Made by a program: the position numbers and the translations under genes. This document shows positions 41,045 through 52,697 of a stretch of 64,000 nt of DNA, in pieces. The stretch is from JAKAVN01 sp963734845. GTDB lineage: Bacteria > Desulfobacterota > Binatia > Binatales > Binataceae. The stretch covers positions 310,001 to 374,000 of the forward strand of contig CAVTIS010000018.1 in NCBI GenBank assembly GCA_963734845.1. The letters run 5' to 3'. Under the pieces are notes generated by a model, which worked only from the letters and a program-made list of their open reading frames with translations, was not told the origin of the DNA and did not search any database. Position 1 is the stretch's first letter, and every line of letters starts with the position of its first letter.

Positions 41045-43150
41045 CTAGGCGTGCGCGCGCTCCTTTTGCGCCGCCTCACGGGCCTCGCGCGCCTCCTTGA
41101 CGATCTTCTCGGTGATCGGCGGAGGCGCTTCCTCGTAGTGCGAGAAATGCGCCTCGAACGATCCGCGGCCCGAAGTCTTCGATCGCAGGTCGGGCGCGTA
41201 CTTCAGAATCTCCGACATCGGCACCAACGCCTTGATTACCTGGCTCTGGCCCTTGCGATCCATCCCGAGCACCTTGCCGCGGCGCGAATTGAGGTCTCCG
41301 ATCACATCGCCCATACATTCGTCAGGGCAGCTCACGTCGAGCGCCATCACCGGCTCCAGAATTATTGGCCGAGCTTTTTCGAACGCCGCCTTGAGCCCCA
41401 TAGAGGCCGCAATCTGGAAAGCCATGTCCGAGGAGTCGACGTCGTGATAGCTGCCCTCAAAGACCGACACCTTGATGTCGACGACCGGGAAGCCAGCGAG
41501 ATACCCCTCGACCAGCGTATTGCGCACCCCCTTTTCCACTGAAGGAATGAACTGGCGCGGGATAGCGCCGCCGACGATTTCATCTTTGAACTCGAAACCG
41601 CCGCCGCGCGAGAGCGGCTCGACCTTGAGCCAGCAGTCGCCATATTGGCCGCGGCCGCCCGATTGCCGTTTGTATTTGCCCTGGGCTTCGGCGCGCCCCT
41701 TGATGGTTTCCTTGTATGGAACCTTCGGCTGTTGAAGTTCAACTTCTACATTAAATTTACGTTTGAGCTTCTCGACCGTGACCTCGATATGCATCTGACC
41801 CGTGCCCGACAGGATGATCTCGTGGGTTTGCGGATCGCGATGGGTCTCCAGGGCGCGGTCCTCTTCGACCAGGTGCTGCAGCGCCTGCGAGGCCTTTTGT
41901 TCGTCGCCCTTGGTCTTGGGCCGAATCGCAAAGGACATGACCGTCGCCGGCCGCTCGGGCGCCGGGAAGATGACCGGGGATTTTTCGTCGCACAACGTGT
42001 CGCAGGTGGTGGTGTCCTTGAGCTTGGCGACCGCAACGATCTCACCCGGCAGCGCGGCCGAGATCGGCGATTGCTTCTTGCCCTCCAGCCGCAGGAGCTG
42101 GCCGAAGCGCTCGCGCACGCCGCGAGTCGAATTGAGCACCGTCGCGTCGCTTTGGGCGCGTCCCGAGACTACGCGAAAAATCGACAGCTTGCCGGCGAAC
42201 GGATCGATGAGAGTCTTGAAGACGAAGGCCGAAAACGGCGCCGCCGGATCGGGCGCGCGTTCGACCGGCTCGCTATTGGCGCCGGCAAAGCCCTGGCGCG
42301 CCGGCCGCACGTTGGGCGCCGGGAGCAGCGCGTCGATCGCGTCGAGCAGCGGTCCGATGCCGATATTCTTGAGCCCCGATCCGCAGAGCACCGGCGTGAG
42401 CTTGCCCGCGATGGTGGCCGCGCGCAGCGCCCCGCGCAACTCATCCTCTTCCAGCACGCCCTTGTCGAGATACTTCTCGAGCAGCGCGTCGTCGGTTTCG
42501 GCCACGGCCTCGCACAGACGCGTGCGCGCCGTTTCGGCGCGTTCCTTCTGCTCGGCGTTGAGCGCTTCTTCCCTGGGTTTGCCGCTGGCTTCGGCATAGA
42601 TGAGCGCCTTCATCGCCAGCACGTCGATCACGCCGTTGAACGTGAGCTCGGCACCGATCGGCAGGGTCAGCGCGACCGGATGCGCGTCGAGCGTCTTCTC
42701 GAGATCCGCCACCGCGTGGTCGAAGCTCGCGCGTTCGCGGTCCAGCCGCGAGACGAAGGCGATTCGCGGCAGACCGAGCTGGTTCATCTCGGCCCATATT
42801 TTTTCTGACTCGACCTTGAGGTCGCCGCCGGCCGTCGCCACGAACACCAGACCGTCAACGGCGCGCATGGTCGCGAAAGCGTCGGGCAGAAACGCTTGAT
42901 AACCCGGCGTGTCGGCCACGATGACCTCGTCTTTTCTCCAGTTGTAATGATGAAAGGCGGAGCTGATCGAGATTTTCCGATGCAACTCTTCGGGCTCGAA
43001 GTCCATTGCGGCCGTGCCGTCGTCGGGCCGCCCCTGCCGGCTGAGCGTGCCGGCGGTAAACAGCATCGCCTCGGCCAACTCGGTTTTGCCGGTCGCACCC
43101 TGACCGACGATCGCGATGCTTCTCAGACGTCCGATTTCCTCCACAGCCAT
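41045..43150 (-). CDS. EF-G-like GTPase (EF-G2 type)
   Basis: A 701-residue translational GTPase with all five EF-G domains but altered G motifs. G1 is VGQGATGKTELAE (16-28), not AHIDAGKTT. G3 is DTPGYQ (D80) with Tyr in place of the catalytic His of DTPGH. The G4 position reads SRLD instead of NKMD. Later domains are normal: QSGGRGQYGDCWLKVEPLSRG, FKDEIVGGAIPRQFIPSVEKG and SCPDECMGDVIGDLNSRRGK. These changes are usual in the EF-G2/EF-G-like subfamily, whose role (ribosome recycling, stress or other) is not settled. It heads the unit that continues into DUF2905, NtrY and LpxC. Confidence 0.9.
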   Translation of the reverse strand: MAVEEIGRLRSIAIVGQGATGKTELAEAMLFTAGTLSRQGRPDDGTAAMDFEPEELHRKISISSAFHHYNWRKDEVIVADTPGYQAFLPDAFATMRAVDGLVFVATAGGDLKVESEKIWAEMNQLGLPRIAFVSRLDRERASFDHAVADLEKTLDAHPVALTLPIGAELTFNGVIDVLAMKALIYAEASGKPREEALNAEQKERAETARTRLCEAVAETDDALLEKYLDKGVLEEDELRGALRAATIAGKLTPVLCGSGLKNIGIGPLLDAIDALLPAPNVRPARQGFAGANSEPVERAPDPAAPFSAFVFKTLIDPFAGKLSIFRVVSGRAQSDATVLNSTRGVRERFGQLLRLEGKKQSPISAALPGEIVAVAKLKDTTTCDTLCDEKSPVIFPAPERPATVMSFAIRPKTKGDEQKASQALQHLVEEDRALETHRDPQTHEIILSGTGQMHIEVTVEKLKRKFNVEVELQQPKVPYKETIKGRAEAQGKYKRQSGGRGQYGDCWLKVEPLSRGGGFEFKDEIVGGAIPRQFIPSVEKGVRNTLVEGYLAGFPVVDIKVSVFEGSYHDVDSSDMAFQIAASMGLKAAFEKARPIILEPVMALDVSCPDECMGDVIGDLNSRRGKVLGMDRKGQSQVIKALVPMSEILKYAPDLRSKTSGRGSFEAHFSHYEEAPPPITEKIVKEAREAREAAQKERAHA

Positions 43151-43327
43151 GGCGTTTGCTCCTGGGGAAGTTTTCTAGTTTTCGTCTGGCCTTTTCGCGT
43201 GATGCTCTGGCGCGCGCAATGTTCCGGTAACGCCCCGGCAATGTTCCGGCAATGCCCCGGCCCAAAGGGTCCCGCGATGGCCGCGATACCCGCCGGTGCC
43301 GATGCTCGCAATACTTCGTGTCCTACG

Positions 43328-44128
43328 TCAATCGTACGCCCCCTCGATACTCACGTCACCCGCCAGAACACGGACGATTTGCCCCCCGGCCTCCAGCAAC
43401 AATGCGCCGTCCGGACCGATTCCCCGAACCGTTCCGCCTATACGGCTCGGGCCGTCGACCACCGTTACCTCCCGGCCGGTCAGCGCCGAATAACGCTCCC
43501 AGGCGGGTCGTACGGCGGCGAACCCGCCGCTAAGAGTCTCCATGTAACGGTCCTCAAGTCGGGAGAAAAGCTCGCCGGCGAGCTCGACCCGGTCGCACGG
43601 CCGGCCCGTCGCCGCCATCACCGAGGTCGCGCGCGCGCGCAACTCCGCCGGGATGTCCTCCGGGGCGAGGTTGAGGTTAAGGCCGATTCCTAGCAGCACG
43701 CAGGCCAGTCGATGATGCGAGTCGGGCACCGCCTCGGCGATCATCCCGCCCGCCTTGCGCCCGCCAAGCCATACGTCGTTGGGCCACTTGAGCGCGACGA
43801 TTCGCGGCGCCACCAGCTCCATCGTCTCAGCCACCGCGACGCCGGCGACCAGGCTGAGCAACGCGGCCTCGGCGACCGGGATCTCAGGCCGCAGGATGAA
43901 GGTGCCGTAAAAATTGACCCCGGGCGGCGAATGCCATGTTCGGCCCATCCGCCCCCGCCCCGCCGTCTGCCGCTCGGCAATGACGACCTCGCCATTAAGC
44001 GCGCCGCGCGCGGCGAGTTCGCCGGCGGTCCGCTGAGTCGTCTCGAGTTCCTGGAAGTAATGCACTCGCCATCCGATGCTCCCGCAGCGGCGGCCGGCTT
44101 CGGCCGGATGGTAGGGGTTGTCAGCCAC
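43328..44128 (-). CDS. birA: biotin-[acetyl-CoA-carboxylase] ligase
   Basis: A 266-residue class I biotin protein ligase without the N-terminal DNA-binding domain. AERQTAGRGRMGRTWHSPPG is the biotinyl-AMP loop, and KWPNDVWLGGRKAGGMIAEA contains the catalytic Lys. A C-terminal SH3-like domain ends with GALLLEAGGQIVRVLAGDVSI. It attaches biotin to acetyl-CoA carboxylase and other carboxylases. It follows nadC by 18 bases, completing a valS-nadC-birA unit. Confidence 0.95.
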   Translation of the reverse strand: MADNPYHPAEAGRRCGSIGWRVHYFQELETTQRTAGELAARGALNGEVVIAERQTAGRGRMGRTWHSPPGVNFYGTFILRPEIPVAEAALLSLVAGVAVAETMELVAPRIVALKWPNDVWLGGRKAGGMIAEAVPDSHHRLACVLLGIGLNLNLAPEDIPAELRARATSVMAATGRPCDRVELAGELFSRLEDRYMETLSGGFAAVRPAWERYSALTGREVTVVDGPSRIGGTVRGIGPDGALLLEAGGQIVRVLAGDVSIEGAYD

Positions 44129-44146
44129 TTCGATCGATACGCGGCG

Positions 44147-45010
44147 CTACTGCGGCTTGATTCGCATACTCAGATCGACGGCGGGCGCAGAATGAGTCAG
44201 CGCGCCGACCGAGATCAGGTCGACTCCGGTCTCTGCGATCGCGCGCACGCCATCGAGCGTCACGCCGCCGGAGACCTCGAGCAGGACGCGCCCTGCAGGA
44301 GCCATCGTGCGCGCCCGGCGCACGTCGTCGGGCGTCATGTTGTCGAGCAGGATCGAATCGGCGCCGTTAGCCAGCGCTTCCTCGACCTGGGCCAGCGTCT
44401 CGCATTCGATCTCGATCCGCATCGTGTGCGGCGCGAGCTGGCGCGCGCCTTTAAGCGCGGCGCTCACCGAGCCGGCCGCCGCGATATGGTTTTCCTTGAT
44501 CAGGACGCCGCTATCGAGGCCGAAGCGATGGTTGAAGCCGCCGCCGGCGCGCACCGCGTATTTTTCGATCATGCGGAGCCCGGGATGGGTTTTGCGGGTA
44601 TCGATGATGCGCGCGCCGGTGCCTTTCACTGCGTCGACGTAGCGCCGGGTCATCGTCGCAATCCCCGACATCTGTTGCACCAGGTTGAGCGCCGTGCGCT
44701 CGCCGATCAAAAGGCCAGCCAGACGCCCCTCGATCACGGCCGCGGTGTCTCCACGCTCGAGGATTCTGCCTTCATACGCGCAGGCTGAGATCTCGGCCTC
44801 GGCGCCGGCCAGACGAAAGATCTCGCCCAGCAGTACGCCGCCGCAAAACACGATGCTCGGCGCTTCCTTGACCAGAATATCCGCGCGGCCGCGCTGTCCC
44901 GGCGCGACGGTCGCGGCGGTGGTGATGTCGCCCTGCCCCAGATCCTCCTGCAAGGCGGCGCGCAACAGCGCGCTCACGTTGAGCGCCTCCAACTGGCTGA
45001 ACAGTTTCAC
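44147..45010 (-). CDS. nadC: nicotinate-nucleotide pyrophosphorylase
   Basis: NadC converts quinolinate and PRPP to nicotinate mononucleotide in NAD synthesis. The 287-residue protein has LQEDLGQGDITTAATV, ERTALNLVQQMSGIATMTRRYV, DTRKTHPGLRMIEKYAVRAGGG, then VLIKENHIAAAGSV, EIECETLAQVEEAL and LLDNMTPDDVR near the end, all hallmarks of the family. It lies 12 bases after valS. Confidence 0.96.
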   Translation of the reverse strand: MKLFSQLEALNVSALLRAALQEDLGQGDITTAATVAPGQRGRADILVKEAPSIVFCGGVLLGEIFRLAGAEAEISACAYEGRILERGDTAAVIEGRLAGLLIGERTALNLVQQMSGIATMTRRYVDAVKGTGARIIDTRKTHPGLRMIEKYAVRAGGGFNHRFGLDSGVLIKENHIAAAGSVSAALKGARQLAPHTMRIEIECETLAQVEEALANGADSILLDNMTPDDVRRARTMAPAGRVLLEVSGGVTLDGVRAIAETGVDLISVGALTHSAPAVDLSMRIKPQ

Positions 45011-45022
45011 GGCGCCTTCCCC

Positions 45023-47701
<2,679 letters not shown>

Positions 47702-47789
47702 GAGGTGTCCATCTTACTTAGCAGACATTTGCCTGGCAGAGACCCGCGGTGCGCCTGGTAAATCTCGCGGCGCACTCGGCGGTCGAAAC

Positions 47790-47875
47790 TGGTGCGAGAG
47801 GGGGGACTTGAACCCCCACGAGCTTGCGCTCACAAGGTCCTGAGCCTTGCGCGTCTGCCGTTCCGCCACTCTCGC
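47790..47875 (-). tRNA. tRNA-Leu(CAG)
   Basis: Minus-strand cloverleaf with acceptor stem GCGAGAG/CTCTCGC, discriminator A and encoded CCA at 47792-47790. The anticodon arm is CAAGG-CTCAGGA-CCTTG, giving anticodon CAG (genome positions 47840-47842). A long variable arm (GAGCGCAAGCTC region) and TPsiC arm GGGGGTTCAAGTCCCCC identify a class II tRNA of leucine. The 86-base length including CCA is right. Confidence 0.96.
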
Positions 47876-47984
47876 ACGCGGTAAGTGAAAGGATTTATTC
47901 GGCTCGGAGAGCGAATTCAAGCTGTCGATCCGGGCTGGTCGGCGCAGAGCGCCTGCCGGAGATCACGCAACTTGTATGCGACCG

Positions 47985-48794
47985 CTATCGCGCGTCGCTG
48001 ACTGCTTCACCCTGCGCAGATCCGTCGCGCACCAAAATGACTTGCGGACCTGTCGCCAGATAACGTTGGATCTTTCCGCCGACGTACTGCCATCCCCGTG
48101 AGGGATTGAACCAGGCATTCCGATGCGGGAGCAGTCTGCCTAAAAGATCGCCTACCCATCCGAGCTTCGCAGTCAATTTCACCCGTATCAAAGGCCCCGG
48201 ATAGGATGCCCAATATTCATCCGTGTCGCCGCGTTCCGCCGTGACGGCAGCCAGGACTGGTTCGGGAGCACAATCGAAAGTGTGGAAGGCAATATGTTCC
48301 TGCCCCTCGCGAAATGCTTTTTCCATCGCGACCACCGCCGCTGCGCCGGCGTATGTGTCCGATGGAAACTTGAGTTTTTTGGACACTTCATTCTTTTTCC
48401 CGGCGTCATAGCTAATGCATGACGCATCACCGCTGCGCGGGTTCGCAGTCGCCGTCAGCTTTTGAGAGCCATCCGCATTGAAAAACGTATGCTCAAAATT
48501 CTCCAACACCGGCAAAGTGTTGCTCCCGCCGAACGCAAGCTCATCGTGCTCGACGTCATGCTCTCCGTTCTCGTAATGGTTTTCACCCCAAATCAGCATA
48601 CGGCCGTTGCGGTTCTCGCTCTTGTATTGCGCGCGACCTATGACTTGATGATTGTCCGGGTTCAGTATTGTGAAGCTGACCGGCTCGATTTTAATCCCAT
48701 CGCTCACGCCGCCGGCGCTGTCGGCGGCGTGAGCGAGTACGCTGACGATCAGAATGCTAAAGACGGCCATCGCGGATCCGATTAGTTTGCCCAT
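47985..48794 (-). CDS. secreted protein of unknown function
   Basis: A 269-residue exported protein (signal peptide to about AHAADS). The mature part has SFTILNPDNHQVIGRAQYK, GRMLIWGENHYENGEHDVEHDELAF and FEHTFFNADGSQKLTATANP, all beta-like. A C-terminal region follows with GPLIRVKLTAKLGWVGDLLGRLLPHRNAWF. The His/Asp/Glu-rich segment might bind metal. No family recognised. ACGGAG before the ATG at 48794 supports that start; MRRS four codons upstream is the alternative. Composition is lower in GC than the neighbours. Confidence 0.72.
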   Translation of the reverse strand: MGKLIGSAMAVFSILIVSVLAHAADSAGGVSDGIKIEPVSFTILNPDNHQVIGRAQYKSENRNGRMLIWGENHYENGEHDVEHDELAFGGSNTLPVLENFEHTFFNADGSQKLTATANPRSGDASCISYDAGKKNEVSKKLKFPSDTYAGAAAVVAMEKAFREGQEHIAFHTFDCAPEPVLAAVTAERGDTDEYWASYPGPLIRVKLTAKLGWVGDLLGRLLPHRNAWFNPSRGWQYVGGKIQRYLATGPQVILVRDGSAQGEAVSDAR

Positions 48795-49100
48795 GCTCCG
48801 TCTCATCCGGGTTAGAATTCAGGTATGGCTGGCGAGCCCAGCTATTAATGTTCGCGCAAGTTCTGTTCCAATTTTCGAGCTCAGGGCCCTGTCGCGATGG
48901 AGCATTTAGCGGCATTTTCTGAACGGCCTTGACGGAATGCGGTGAGCGCTTTCACGGAAGGAGGGAACATTTACCGATGGGATCGGAGCGAATATTGCCT
49001 CGGCAATTCTTGCAATACCGAGCAGAGGTACGTGGAACGAACGCCCGCCGGCCTCTCGAGGCGATATAGTTTGGCGGTTGCGTTCGGAGACCCGGCTAAT

Positions 49101-49973
49101 TTGAAGCTCTCGATCATAATCGCAACTCACGCGCGACCCGACGCGCTCGTGCGCTTGCTCGAAAGCCTCGCGCCGCAGCTTGCGGGGGCCGCAGGCGAGG
49201 CCTCACGCGAAATCTTCGTGGCCGAAAATGGCTCGCCTTCACCCTCGCCCCTCCCCGCGACGGCGCCGCCACTAAAGCATCTTCACGATCCGCGTCCCGG
49301 CAAGTGCCGAATCCAGAACGACGCGATCCGCCAGGCCCAGGGCGACATAATCGTATGTCTCGACGATGATCTCGTCGCCGCGCCGAACTACCTCGATGAG
49401 GTCGAGCACTTTTTCAGCGCGCATCACGAGTTCGCCGCGATGAAGGGGCGCATCCTGCCTGCCGAAGATCCGGCGGCCAAGGTTGGCGCGGAGGCCGCCG
49501 CGTGGCTCGACCTGCCTATCGTCGACCATGGAGAGGAAGTTATCGAGGTGCGCGGCGTGCTCGGCGCGAACATGGCGTTTCGCTCGACTGCTCTTGCGCG
49601 GGTCGGGCTTTTCGACGAACGGCTGGGCCCCGGAGCGGCCGGCCACGAAGAGGAAACCGAGATGTCCGCGCGTCTCGCGCGTGCCGGTTTCCGGATCGGT
49701 TATGCACCGCACGCGCTGGTCTATCATGATGTCGATCCAGCGCGCGCGGACCGCTCCCGCTTCCTGCGTGTCGCGCGCGAGCGTGGACGATGCCGGATGA
49801 TCCACGAATCGCATCGCGCGCTGGCGGTGATCGCGGACAACGCGCTGGCCGCGCTGCGGGTGTGGGTCGCTCGAATAGCGGGCGCCGGGCCAGAGCGTCT
49901 CGCGCGCGAGGAGCGGCGCCTCGCGGTCGCACAGGGGATGCTCGACGGATTGCGCTCGCCCGGCCGCGGCTAG
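49101..49973 (+). CDS. family 2 glycosyltransferase
   Basis: A GT-A transferase of about 290 residues: KLSIIIATHARPDALVRLLESL, then HDPRPGKCRIQNDAI, ARQ-type acceptor turn and the metal site VCLDDDLVAAPNYL (DxD). RGVLGANMAFRSTALARVGLFDERLGPGAAGHEEETEM carries the GN and ED catalytic motifs. The start is uncertain: TTG at 49101 puts the first strand at the N-terminus; TTG at 49071 or GTG at 48942 would lengthen it. The 290 bases upstream show no other gene. The stop overlaps the convergent glycosyltransferase by four bases. Confidence 0.83.
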   Translation: MKLSIIIATHARPDALVRLLESLAPQLAGAAGEASREIFVAENGSPSPSPLPATAPPLKHLHDPRPGKCRIQNDAIRQAQGDIIVCLDDDLVAAPNYLDEVEHFFSAHHEFAAMKGRILPAEDPAAKVGAEAAAWLDLPIVDHGEEVIEVRGVLGANMAFRSTALARVGLFDERLGPGAAGHEEETEMSARLARAGFRIGYAPHALVYHDVDPARADRSRFLRVARERGRCRMIHESHRALAVIADNALAALRVWVARIAGAGPERLAREERRLAVAQGMLDGLRSPGRG

Positions 49974-51091
49974 GACTTGAGCGAATCGACTATCTTGAGC
50001 AGCCCGGCAGCGTAGCCGCTCCACGGATGGTCCTCGGCGGCCGCTCGCACGATGTCTTCGGACTGATGCTTGGTCTCTAACAGCGCCGCGAGGCGCTCAG
50101 CGATTTCAGCCGGGTTACCCGGATCTTTCACCACGAACGGATGCATCGCGGGCGGCAGTAGTTCGGCGGCGCCCGCTTGCGCGCTGACCATCACGCCAAG
50201 CCCGCCCGCCATCGCCTCCATCACGACATTGCCGAACGGCTCGAAGAACGAGGGCAGCGCGAACGCGTCGGCGGCGCGAAAAAGCTGCTCGATCTGGCCG
50301 ACCGCGCCCAGGAAGCGCACGCGCGAACTGACTCCAAGCCGATGAGCCATCCTAACGTAGCGAAGCGCCGAACGGTCGGTGCCGGCAACCAGCAGGTACG
50401 GATGCGATTTGATCGCGGGCCACGCCTCGAGCAGCGGTCCAAGTCCTTTGCGTGCGAAACCGTTGCCCACAAACGCGACCACCGGAGCGCCGGTTTCGAC
50501 CTCGTACATCTGACGCCAGCGCGCGCGCTCGGCAAGGCCGGCGGGGCGGAAGCGCTCGAGGTCAACCCCGTTGTAAAGGGTCACCGCCTTGGCCGGATCG
50601 ACGCCGAACTCGTCGATTAGCTGCGTGCGCACCAGTTGCGATACCGCGATCGCGCGCCGCAGCGCGGGCGATTTGAAAGCCGAGCGCTCGACGATGATTT
50701 GCGCACGATGATACGGCCGCAGGCGCATCGCCGCCACCGCCCAGTTGCCGCGCCATCGCTGCGCCGCGCGCAGATACGCACTATGCGCGCCGCCGCCCGA
50801 GCGCAGGATATCCGCCCCGACCGCGCGCGCAAAACTAAGCACCAACTCCGCGCCGTCGCGCCGCGCCTGCACCGGCGCCTCCCATGCAAAGCGCATCAGG
50901 CGGAACGGCCCGCCCGGCCATCGCGAGCCGACCGGCACCACGCGCCATCGCGGCGACGATCCGCGCGCCTCCGCGGTGTAAACGGTGATATCGTGTCCTG
51001 CGTCTGCAAGACATTGCGCAGTGACGATGAGGTCGCGCTCGGTCCCACCCCCGGCCGGGTCGAAGCGCCGCGCGATTAATGCAACGCGCAT
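49970..51091 (-). CDS. GT4-type glycosyltransferase, WaaG-like
   Basis: A 373-residue GT-B transferase. MRVALIARRFDPAGGGTERDL opens the acceptor domain, and RSGGGAHSAYLRA is typical of LPS core glucosyltransferases (RfaG/WaaG). The donor domain has VVAFVGNGFARKGLGPLLEAW, LVAGTDRS, then RFLGAVGQIEQLFRAADAFALPSFFEPFGNVVMEAMAGGLGVMVS with the conserved EPFGNVVMEAMA. It probably adds a hexose to the inner LPS core, which suits an organism with LpxC. The start at 51091 was preferred to one 18 codons upstream because it begins directly at strand 1. Confidence 0.88.
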   Translation of the reverse strand: MRVALIARRFDPAGGGTERDLIVTAQCLADAGHDITVYTAEARGSSPRWRVVPVGSRWPGGPFRLMRFAWEAPVQARRDGAELVLSFARAVGADILRSGGGAHSAYLRAAQRWRGNWAVAAMRLRPYHRAQIIVERSAFKSPALRRAIAVSQLVRTQLIDEFGVDPAKAVTLYNGVDLERFRPAGLAERARWRQMYEVETGAPVVAFVGNGFARKGLGPLLEAWPAIKSHPYLLVAGTDRSALRYVRMAHRLGVSSRVRFLGAVGQIEQLFRAADAFALPSFFEPFGNVVMEAMAGGLGVMVSAQAGAAELLPPAMHPFVVKDPGNPAEIAERLAALLETKHQSEDIVRAAAEDHPWSGYAAGLLKIVDSLKS

Positions 51092-51229
51092 CGCCAACCT
51101 CGAACCACGCGCCGCGCTTTTGGGGACGCGCATCGCGATTCCCATTTGTGCGGTCGTCGGTTCAATTGATGTCTGACGGGCGGGCTTGTGTTAGCGTAAT
51201 TGTCACGTGGAGAAAAAGGTGCGGAGGCG

Positions 51230-52693
51230 ATGATCGAAATCCAGTGCACTAGTTGTCAGACTCGTTACAGAATCGACGAACGAATTCTGCCCGAGGACAC
51301 GCCTACGTTCAAATGCTCGCGTTGTGGGCATGTCTTTAGCGCCGAGCCGCGCCAGAAAGCGTCACGGCGCGCGAGCGCCGAAAGCGCTCGCGGCGCAGCG
51401 ATGGCGAAATCCGCGGCGTCCGCCCCGCCTGGCGCTGCCGACGCGGATGCGGACGCTGCCGCGTCCCTATCCGCGCCAGTGGCGCCAGAAGCCGCCCAAC
51501 CGCCCTCACCGCCCGAGCCCCGGCCCGCCGCCCCTGCGGCGGCGGAAGCTCCGGCTGCGCCAGCGCTAACTCGGCGGCCGCGCCAAGCCGGCGCGGCCGG
51601 GCGTCGCGCGGCCGCCGAGCCGTCGCGCGCCGCCGCCAACGATGCCGGCGATGAGCCCCGGACACCGGGCGAGGATCCGGAGGCGCCTCGCGAGGACTCC
51701 GGGCAGGATTTCCACGCGCAGGATCCCCAACAGGATCCCCAATACGACACCAGGGAGCTACTTCAGCGGCGTTTCGCTGAGATCGTGGGCGACCAGGCCG
51801 ACAATCCGGGAAAAAATCTCGCCTTCGATTTCAATGACGAGCCGCAGTCATCTGATGCGGCCTCCCATCGCTATACGGAAGAAAGATGGGAGGTTGGCGA
51901 CGCCGACCTTCCGCCGGCGCCGCCGCCGCGGCGCCCCAAGCGCCACATCCGCATCTCCGACATCGACGACGACCTCGACAGCGACGCTCTTGACCGGCAC
52001 TTCGGGCGCAACCAGGTCGGCGATCGGGTTCTGGATCGCGACGACGACGACTTCGAGCGCATCCGGCCCGATGAGGTCAGCGCGGAGGCGCACCGGCTGG
52101 AGGCGGACCTGCGCGGCCGTTCCTACAAGCTTCATTCGGCTGGATATTTTATCGGGCTTTTCGCGCTGGTGGTTTTCGCCTTCGGAATCGTGACGATCGT
52201 GATCCAGAGCGCGCCGATCGCCAGCGCCGGGCTGCTGAGCGCGCTGCCGATCGTCGGAGCGGGTCTTGAGCCGCCGGTCTCGCCCGCCCAGCGCGTCGCG
52301 CTCGGCGGGGTCGAAGGGCGATACGTAAATCTCAAGGGCAATCAGCCCGCGCTGGTCATCAGCGGTACGGCCGAGAACCTGACCTCGAAGCCGCTTGGCG
52401 CGGTGCAGATCGAGGCGGCGCTGACCGCCTCAGGCGCGGAGCCGCTGCGCAGCCAGTCGGTGTACTGCGGCAACAATCTGACGCCGAAGATGCTGGGCGA
52501 GATGACGCCGCGCGAGATCGAGTTTTTCGAGAGGCTGGACGCGCCTAAGAGCTTCACCCTTGCGCCGCAGGCGAGCGCGCCGTTCGTGATCGTGTTTATC
52601 GCGCCGCCCGCGGGCGCCTCCCATTTCCAGTTGCGAATCGTCCGCGCCGATCCTGCTGCGGTGGCGCCCGTGGCGTCTACTGAGGGTGGCTAA
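51230..52693 (+). CDS. MJ0042 zinc-ribbon, single-pass membrane protein (DUF3426-like)
   Basis: A 487-residue protein. MIEIQCTSCQTRYRIDERIL and FKCSRCGHVF give a CxxC-CxxC zinc ribbon of MJ0042 type. Residues about 45-170 are Ala/Pro/Glu-rich and disordered. Acidic segments RISDIDDDLDSDALD and DRDDDDFERIRPDE lie near 245-285. One transmembrane helix (about 305-327, YFIGLFALVVFAFGIVTIVI) precedes a beta-rich C-terminal domain with VNLKGNQPALVISGTAENLT, like DUF3426. Such proteins are common in proteobacteria and some are linked to envelope or motility regulation. GGAGG precedes the ATG. Confidence 0.85.
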   Translation: MIEIQCTSCQTRYRIDERILPEDTPTFKCSRCGHVFSAEPRQKASRRASAESARGAAMAKSAASAPPGAADADADAAASLSAPVAPEAAQPPSPPEPRPAAPAAAEAPAAPALTRRPRQAGAAGRRAAAEPSRAAANDAGDEPRTPGEDPEAPREDSGQDFHAQDPQQDPQYDTRELLQRRFAEIVGDQADNPGKNLAFDFNDEPQSSDAASHRYTEERWEVGDADLPPAPPPRRPKRHIRISDIDDDLDSDALDRHFGRNQVGDRVLDRDDDDFERIRPDEVSAEAHRLEADLRGRSYKLHSAGYFIGLFALVVFAFGIVTIVIQSAPIASAGLLSALPIVGAGLEPPVSPAQRVALGGVEGRYVNLKGNQPALVISGTAENLTSKPLGAVQIEAALTASGAEPLRSQSVYCGNNLTPKMLGEMTPREIEFFERLDAPKSFTLAPQASAPFVIVFIAPPAGASHFQLRIVRADPAAVAPVASTEGG

Positions 52694-52697
52694 GGCG

